31,156 nucleotides of DNA from CAZGVV01 sp964529155. GTDB lineage: Bacteria > Pseudomonadota > Alphaproteobacteria > Rickettsiales > SXRF01. The stretch lies in assembly GCA_964529155.1 (NCBI GenBank), contig CAZGVV010000020.1, positions 1 through 31,156 on the forward strand, read 5' to 3'. Under the pieces are notes generated by a model that was given only the letters and a program-made list of their open reading frames with translations, was not told the DNA's origin and made no database searches. Made by a program: the position numbers and the translations under genes. This document shows, in pieces, positions 25,653 through 31,156 of the stretch (position 1 is the stretch's first letter; each line of letters begins with the position of its first letter).

Positions 25653-26725
25653 ATGGCTAAATCTGCTTTTTTGCCATGGATAAACGGTCGCCATGCAGCG
25701 GGTCTTGTGACCGATAAAACTGGTTTATTTATTGCTTCTAATGCATTGGTTGATTCCGATGGTAGGTATCGATTTGATAAAGCGGCTTTTGAAAAACGTT
25801 TTAAAGAATACTATGTTCCTTCTGTGGCCGAGCGCAAGACATGCCCGGCCTGCGAAAATTCCCTATTGTCACCACTTACATATCCATCAAACTACCGAGC
25901 ACAAGAAGGTATTTTTTTGGAATGTGATGCTATTAGCCAGCATTTACATAGTTGTTCTGCATGCGGATTGATATTGACATGTCGCGCATTGCCCCCAGAT
26001 TTTTACTTTGAATATATCAATTCTTTTTATGAAAATGGTTCCTATCTTACCAGCCCTGCTGATATTCAGAATAATGAGGCATTTTATCGTACAAAACATC
26101 GATTTATTCGTGGGTTTCTAGACGAAATCCCCTATAAGGGAAAATCTCAAAAACTGCTGGAAGTGTCCTCATTTTACGGTACCGGGCTTTTTGATCTTAG
26201 TAAGCGATACGATGTATACGGCGTTGAAGCAGAAAATGCGCCAGCGCTTTTTTCTGTTAAGCACTATCCCTGCTTACGCGGGCGTATTATTAACGATGTG
26301 ATAGAAAATAGTCTTGAGAGGCTGGTAGGTATCGGGCCATTCGATGTAATTTTATTTATGTATGCCTTCCGGCAGATTGCACATCCTGAAAAAGTGATGG
26401 CGTATCTACAGCGTCTTCTTGCCCCTGGCGGCCATGTGATTCTTGCAGAAGGAGTGTGGTCAGATTATATCTTCCTAGAAGCGCAAGACGNNNNNNNNNN
26501 TGTTATTATAATCTTCAGAACCTGAAGGTATTATTTGAGAAATATGGCCTTTCGTATGTTACCACGGGATTCCTTGGGCAAGCATCGGAACGGATGTTTG
26601 ACCAATCGCTCATCGTATTTAAAAATACAGATTCGAAAATTCCGCTACCGAGTAATCAGCTAGAACAAGCAAAAACATTATCCGGCCGGATATTTGAATA
26701 TTTTCTTCAAAGCCAACCAAAGTGA
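25653..26725 (+). CDS. SAM methyltransferase with Cys-pair domain, interrupted by an assembly gap
   Basis: The start ATG is 1 base after the radical SAM stop. The N-terminal part has two CxxC pairs (CPAC near residue 66, CSAC near 106), a zinc-type domain. The SAM domain contains LLEVSSFYGTGLFDL, YGVEAEN and HVILAEGVWSD. Ten Ns at 26491-26500 split the gene: the frame before the gap ends early, and coding resumes in another frame (NLQNLKVLFEKYGLSY...) to a TGA at 26725. The true gap must therefore differ from ten bases by a non-multiple of three. The product is about 350 aa. Its stop overlaps the next ATG. Confidence 0.75.
26491..26500. other. Assembly gap (ten Ns)
   Basis: Ten unknown bases inside the methyltransferase gene, with a frame change across them. 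It is probably a scaffold join or padded gap of unknown true length. Confidence 0.95.
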
Positions 26726-28380
26726 TGGAGACAGTGAGAAAATTACTAAAGAAAATTCCAGGACTTATATTTTTGTACAAGGGCGCAGGGGCAGGATTTC
26801 GCAAGTACAAAGAGATTATTTACTATCTAAAAGCTTATTCTCAAAAGAAACAACGCCTCAAATTTGCTCACGCTGTTGAGCAGTGGAACTTTGGCAACTC
26901 TTTTTCGGACTTGCTAGCGTTGGCGGCGCTGGATCATGATTACTTAGAAAGGATAGGCAATAGGCTTGTTCAGCAGGATAGGACAAATCCAAAAGGCTAT
27001 GCAGTGATTCAGGCATGTTGCCTTCATAAGCCCAAGCCAGGCCACTATGATGTTGAGGTAACATCTCAGTCCGTGGGCATAGAATTAATTGCTAAAGGGA
27101 AATTAAAAGAAGCAAGAACGATTTTTCTATCTTTACAAAAAATATTCCCGGAAAGCTCTGAGCCCTATGTTTTATTATATGACCTTGTATATGCGATGCA
27201 GGAAAAATACAGGGTAATGCCTAATCCTATAAGCCATAGGAATAAAAAACCGCTCCTTCTTTCTTTTACTGTGTGGGGTGATAAATATATCCAGCTATTT
27301 AACGACTATTGTATCGCTTGTATGATGGCACCCGGTAACCTTCCGGCAGTTGCAAAAATACGAGATATTTATGTTGATATTTATGCGCCTCGTGTAGACA
27401 TAGAAAAAATTAAAAAACAGAGCATGTTTAATCTTTTTTCTAAGCTTTGCGAAATTAATTTTGTAGAGTTTCCTGAACGTCTTGTAACTTGCGAAGGATA
27501 TAAAACCAACGGTGCGGCATTCCGTTATAATATTTATGGTGCGTTTCACACGGTATCCATAGAAAGAGCCAGAACTATGGGAGCGGATGTAATATGTCTT
27601 GGTCCGGATAATATTTATTCAGATGGTTCATTTTTTAAGTATGCTACCTTCATTGACCAAGGATATGATGCGGTTTTATTTACGTCAACACGTGCACAAG
27701 GAGAATTTTTACTACCCGTTCTAGATCGCATGAGGGACCCATCCACCCACGTGTTAGCGATCACGTCAGATGAAATCGTGGATTTTTCCACGCAATATAT
27801 ACATCATGATTTTCTTCAATATATCGTTACAGATCATATGATGCCGGAGTGGCTATCAGGATTTTTTATTCCTCATAGCCATGGCCTTACCATAAGAAGC
27901 TTTCATTACCATCCGGTGATCCTTTCTGCTGGTGCCATTAATCGCTCAAAAAACCTCAAGTGGAATTATACGCCGCTTGACGGAGATTTAATGACACGGC
28001 TTTTCCCCGATACAAACGATTGGAACCGTATCAAGGTGATTACGGATAGCAGAGATGGTGTTATGCTGGACGTTGCCTATGGAAACCCTGAATTGCAATT
28101 TCATAAGCCGATGGAGTTTAATGAGAAATATGTCACTAAAACAAGTGACCGATTTGGGTATAATCATTTCTGGAACTTTCAGTTCACGGTAAATTATTGT
28201 ATGGAAAAGGAAATGAACAGCGTACAGGGATATGTATATGAAAATGATGGTACGCTTAAGCCCAAGAAGTTTCCCTTGATATCAGCAATGGACGATATAG
28301 CTGAATGCCTAGATCGTTGGTATTGCGCTGCATCAAAACAAGTGGAAAGACCAACAACCTTTATGAGTGTAGATGCGTAA
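26725..28380 (+). CDS. Unknown protein B: paralogue of protein A
   Basis: 551 residues, aligned with protein A over nearly the whole length: KKIPG near the N-terminus, QWNFGNSFSDL, NPKGYAVIQAC, LKEARTIFLSLQKIFPE, LLLSFTVWGDKYIQLFND, GNLPAV, LVTCEGYK, ICLGPDNIYSDGSF (near 293-303), VLFTSTRAQ, QYIVTD and FHYHPVI. The same TPR-like plus glycosyltransferase-like layout is inferred. Start: ATG at 26725 overlapping the previous TGA; the frame is open one codon further (GTG). The gene follows the methyltransferase directly. Its last about 35 residues differ most from A. Function unknown. Confidence 0.75.
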   Translation: METVRKLLKKIPGLIFLYKGAGAGFRKYKEIIYYLKAYSQKKQRLKFAHAVEQWNFGNSFSDLLALAALDHDYLERIGNRLVQQDRTNPKGYAVIQACCLHKPKPGHYDVEVTSQSVGIELIAKGKLKEARTIFLSLQKIFPESSEPYVLLYDLVYAMQEKYRVMPNPISHRNKKPLLLSFTVWGDKYIQLFNDYCIACMMAPGNLPAVAKIRDIYVDIYAPRVDIEKIKKQSMFNLFSKLCEINFVEFPERLVTCEGYKTNGAAFRYNIYGAFHTVSIERARTMGADVICLGPDNIYSDGSFFKYATFIDQGYDAVLFTSTRAQGEFLLPVLDRMRDPSTHVLAITSDEIVDFSTQYIHHDFLQYIVTDHMMPEWLSGFFIPHSHGLTIRSFHYHPVILSAGAINRSKNLKWNYTPLDGDLMTRLFPDTNDWNRIKVITDSRDGVMLDVAYGNPELQFHKPMEFNEKYVTKTSDRFGYNHFWNFQFTVNYCMEKEMNSVQGYVYENDGTLKPKKFPLISAMDDIAECLDRWYCAASKQVERPTTFMSVDA

Positions 28381-28805
28381 TTTGGGGTTTCGGTATTTTC
28401 TAGTAATCTTAGTGACGTCAAGTGACATAATCCGGATGTTATCACAGGCTTAAAAAGCAGGATAGTGTGAGGAAAATGGCCTTTTAGAAATTGATTAATA
28501 GCTTTGCATCATCTGCCCAGTTAGCCTAAATAAATTTCCATCCCCTTTTCCTCTCACCGCGTACTTATAATTTAAATTGAAACGACAATAGTCCATCAGG
28601 ACAGTTGCGCATCAGCACCTTTAACTCTAGAATCTCAGGCGCAACCTATATAAAGCGCGCGGCATAATATGATGAAAAAAATGAAGGCATCTTATGCCCC
28701 AAAGACTATAAGCTAAGCGATTAATATGACCATCAATCATGTCACTAACCTTTTTAATCCTCTGGGTTTCAAGTATCTGTCCAAACACATATTCTATTTA
28801 AGCAA
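28381..28805. other. 425-bp intergenic region
   Basis: Contains no convincing gene. There are several stop-rich short frames and a small hairpin GGCAT-CTT-ATGCC at 28686-28698. At 28565-28591 there is a 27-base stretch similar to one arm of the 14390 palindromic element. A promoter for the following SDR gene must lie here but none is clear. Confidence 0.5.
28565..28591. repeat. Degenerate relict of the palindromic element arm
   Basis: TTATAATTTAAATTGAAAC... aligns with the right arm of the 14390-14532 element (about 22 of 28 positions, counting one gap, including TAAATTGAAA). The opposite arm was not found nearby, so this is only a possible remnant. Confidence 0.3.
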
Positions 28806-29654
28806 ATGGATTACGGCAAAGAGCTAAGCAATAAAAAGAATATTATATTTGGCGCATCCCGGGGGATTGGTTTCAATATCGCATCCAATCTGGTTCTCAA
28901 GGGAAGTGATGTCATTATTTCGTCCGGAAATGATGGTAATTTGAATATAGCGCTATCGGCTTTGAAAAGCGCGTTTCCATTAGCCAAGAATCTTGCTAAG
29001 ATTAGGGTAGACCTTAATTCGACGCAATTATTAGAAACGGACTTAAGCCCTCTTCTGGAATTGGGTTATCCATTTGACTCCATAATAATAAGCTCGGGAA
29101 TTTTGGGGCCCTCGGGTGATTTTGCGAAGATAGATCTCTCAGAATGGCTGAATACTTTTAATATCAATGTATTTGGCTCAGCAAAGCTCATTCATTATTT
29201 CTTAAAAAATAATCTTATCCGTAAGAATGGCAAAATTATCATCCTCTCAGGTGGTATTTCAGGGCCGGACCCGTATTTCATTTCTTACAGTGCAACTAAG
29301 CATGCCCTAAACGGTTTTGCCTATTCACTTTCCCACCAGCTATCCAAGCAAAGCATATGGATTAATTCCGTCTTGCCTGGTAGTTACAATACGGCGATGA
29401 ATCAAAACCGTATAGAAAGAGGCCCTGAAAATATTGGGCACGATAATTTTCAACTGTCCCTTTCTCGGATCGGTGAAGATGAAACATTAAAATACCAAAA
29501 ACTCAATTCTCTCATAGAATTTTTATGTTCTTCTGGTTCAAACGGTATATATGGACGGCTTATAAGCGCCCAATACGATGACTGGCAAAACAACATTAAT
29601 CGTCTTAAAAATGAACAAGATGACTTGTATAGAATAATGCGAACGAAAGATTAG
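28806..29654 (+). CDS. Short-chain dehydrogenase/reductase
   Basis: A classical SDR. FGASRGIG (residues 15-22) is the NAD(P)-binding motif, ISSGILG replaces the usual NNAG, the catalytic Ser is in ILSGG, and YSATK gives Tyr161 and Lys165. It reduces or oxidises a ketone or alcohol; the substrate is unknown. The C-terminal 60 residues are longer and more hydrophilic than the minimal family core. Its stop (TAG) directly precedes the next start codon, so the two are co-translated. Confidence 0.88.
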   Translation: MDYGKELSNKKNIIFGASRGIGFNIASNLVLKGSDVIISSGNDGNLNIALSALKSAFPLAKNLAKIRVDLNSTQLLETDLSPLLELGYPFDSIIISSGILGPSGDFAKIDLSEWLNTFNINVFGSAKLIHYFLKNNLIRKNGKIIILSGGISGPDPYFISYSATKHALNGFAYSLSHQLSKQSIWINSVLPGSYNTAMNQNRIERGPENIGHDNFQLSLSRIGEDETLKYQKLNSLIEFLCSSGSNGIYGRLISAQYDDWQNNINRLKNEQDDLYRIMRTKD

Positions 29655-30746
29655 GTGCCATTGCAAATAAAAAATCTGACCATTATATCGGACGAGGAGG
29701 GATGGGAGCATGTGCGCCAGAGGCTTGCCGTGCCCAGTGAATTATCAAGTTTTTCAATGGTAAATGCCGGAAGATTATTATTTCCTGACGATATGGTAAC
29801 GGCTGAGGCGGCTGTATATGAAGAAGAGGGTGAGATTCTTTTTTATCCGTATTTGAGGCGCTCATGCCCTTACCAAGCTGGCCTGTTTGATATCTGTTCC
29901 GCTTATGAATTTGGAGGATTCTGGTTTAGTTCTAGTGATGCCAATAGATGCAATAAGCTTATAAGCGGTTTTGAATCTGCCTTTCTTGAGCATGCATTAC
30001 AGGCTAACATAGTCTCTGAATTTGTGCGAATAGACCCATTTTGTAGAGTAGATAATTTCGCTTGGAAAGCGTATGAGCTAAGAAAGGCAGGGCAGCATAT
30101 TGTTATCCACACGAAATCAGGGATAGATACGATATGGAAAGAATTTCACGGCTCAAGGAGAACTGAAATACGATATGGTGAAAAAGAAGGGTTAAGAATA
30201 GAATTCTCTCAAGACATAGAAACATTCACAAAAATATACCACAAACGGCTTGATGCGCTGAATTCTTACCGGTTTTATTATTTTCCCGTAGAGTACATTG
30301 GCCAGCTTAAAGATAAGAAAATTGTATTCGTATATGATAATAAAAATGAAATTTGTAGCGCTCAAATCTGGATAAAAGATAATGGTGTCCTATTTTATTT
30401 TCTTTCCGCCGATGTATACGAGAAAAGGCATCTGAAACCCAGCAGTTTTGCCGTATATGAAATGATAAAATGGGCTTGTAAAAACGGCATAGACTACATT
30501 CATCTGGGCGGCGGAGTGGAATCGCTTTTTTATTACAAATCCCTCTTTTCTCCGCATAGAATGAATTATTTTTTAGCAAAAAGAGTACTCAACCAACCCG
30601 CCTATGACGATTTAGTGGAGCAGCATAGACAGGCAAATGGCGAGCTAAAAAACGAAGGGTATTTCCCGCTTTACAGACTGGATACTGCAGAGCCGCATAA
30701 GTTACCCGAAGAACGGCGTTATACAGCGACTCAGGCTTTATCTTAG
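29655..30746 (+). CDS. FemAB/BioF2-like GNAT acyltransferase
   Basis: 363 residues with the tandem GNAT pattern: an N-terminal half with YPYLRRSCPYQAGLFDICSAYEFGG and a C-terminal half with FHGSRRTEIRYGEKEGL, SAQIWIKDNGVLFYFLSA and IDYIHLGGGVESLFYYKS. This matches PF13480-type (BioF2/FemAB-like) acyltransferases, often found in polysaccharide loci where they acylate an amino-sugar or transfer an amino acid. The GTG at 29655 follows the SDR stop without a gap, and GAAAG lies just upstream. A later ATG (29757) would cut the conserved start. Confidence 0.8.
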   Translation: MPLQIKNLTIISDEEGWEHVRQRLAVPSELSSFSMVNAGRLLFPDDMVTAEAAVYEEEGEILFYPYLRRSCPYQAGLFDICSAYEFGGFWFSSSDANRCNKLISGFESAFLEHALQANIVSEFVRIDPFCRVDNFAWKAYELRKAGQHIVIHTKSGIDTIWKEFHGSRRTEIRYGEKEGLRIEFSQDIETFTKIYHKRLDALNSYRFYYFPVEYIGQLKDKKIVFVYDNKNEICSAQIWIKDNGVLFYFLSADVYEKRHLKPSSFAVYEMIKWACKNGIDYIHLGGGVESLFYYKSLFSPHRMNYFLAKRVLNQPAYDDLVEQHRQANGELKNEGYFPLYRLDTAEPHKLPEERRYTATQALS

Positions 30747-30856
30747 TCCTGGCAGGGAAGATAGTAGCGAATTAAGAGGCCGTTCAATGATGCTATAGAA
30801 TAGCGTTGCTGCGACATAGCACAATCCAATTTTATCAATCATCATGTGCAATTCAG

Positions 30857-31108
30857 ATGCTCATGGAGCGAAATATCTTTAAATATTTTTCAATGTGCCT
30901 GGCAGGGATTTATACGTGTTTTCCCGTTCAATACAAACACCCTAATACGGAATTTTTTAAGGGATTCTCTTACCATAAAAACTACTTAGAGTTTATCCAT
31001 ACACTCACATGCGAAGTGCCGTATTGCATCTCCGGGATAGTTAGAGAAGGGGGAGAAAAGGAGGTAAATTCATTTATTGCCCATTGGTACAGGGAAACAT
31101 CTAGATAA
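30857..31108 (+). CDS. Short hypothetical ORF
   Basis: About 83 residues from the ATG at 30857 (open upstream to a TTG at 30806). It is aromatic- and Cys-containing (YFSMCLAGIYTCFPVQ, WYRETSR end). No domain, signal or ribosome-binding site is recognised. It may be a fragment of a larger gene or chance coding. Confidence 0.25.
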   Translation: MLMERNIFKYFSMCLAGIYTCFPVQYKHPNTEFFKGFSYHKNYLEFIHTLTCEVPYCISGIVREGGEKEVNSFIAHWYRETSR

Positions 31109-31156
31109 TTTCGTTTCCTGATATGTTCCAAATGATGCAGTTTAACATAAGGCTTA

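Overview
The window reads as a draft-assembly piece (it carries a run of ten Ns) of an alphaproteobacterial chromosome. The clues are an alpha-type DksA with a mostly cysteine-free zinc-finger region, a small DUF6356-like membrane protein, a short RNase D, and the general sequence style of the housekeeping genes. I cannot name the genus.

Region 1 (1-7.6 kb) holds core genes of higher G+C: a stand-alone C-terminal half of cobalamin-dependent methionine synthase (B12-binding plus reactivation domains), a degenerate EAL-domain protein, dksA with a readable promoter, a PagL-type lipid A 3-O-deacylase, a COG4529-like FAD/NAD(P) protein paired with a DUF6356-like protein, and malate synthase A.

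Region 2 (7.6-10.1 kb) is A+T-richer and contains only unrecognised genes. Three consecutive plus-strand reading frames join into one protein of about 439 residues if two -1 shifts occur, each exactly at an A7 run that forms a slippery heptamer. A convergent minus-strand membrane-anchored protein follows.

Region 3 (10.1-14.2 kb) holds a pilin-like prepilin with a long Ser/Thr/Gly linker and a cysteine-rich tail, an RNase D that may start at ATT, a half-size ABC exporter and a coupled small lipoprotein. The lipoprotein overlaps an antisense ORF that has a strong ribosome-binding site.

Region 4 (14.4-31.2 kb) begins beside a 143-bp palindromic MITE-like element and is a surface-glycan or small-molecule glycosylation and modification cluster that becomes A+T-richer rightwards. 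It has two GT2 glycosyltransferases, an epimerase-like protein with an HxxxH in place of YxxxK, three methyltransferases (two with N-terminal Cys-pair domains), a truncated GT-C-like membrane protein, a PhyH dioxygenase, a NodU/CmcH-type carbamoyltransferase, a radical SAM/SPASM enzyme, an SDR, a FemAB/BioF2-type acyltransferase, and two paralogous large proteins of unknown function (TPR-like plus glycosyltransferase-like). These paralogues bracket the radical SAM and methyltransferase genes. Tight spacing and stop/start overlaps suggest a few co-transcribed blocks that build and decorate (methylate, carbamoylate, acylate, oxidise) a sugar or glycolipid. The substrate is not determinable from the sequence. 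I see no tRNA, rRNA, CRISPR array, transposase or integrase.
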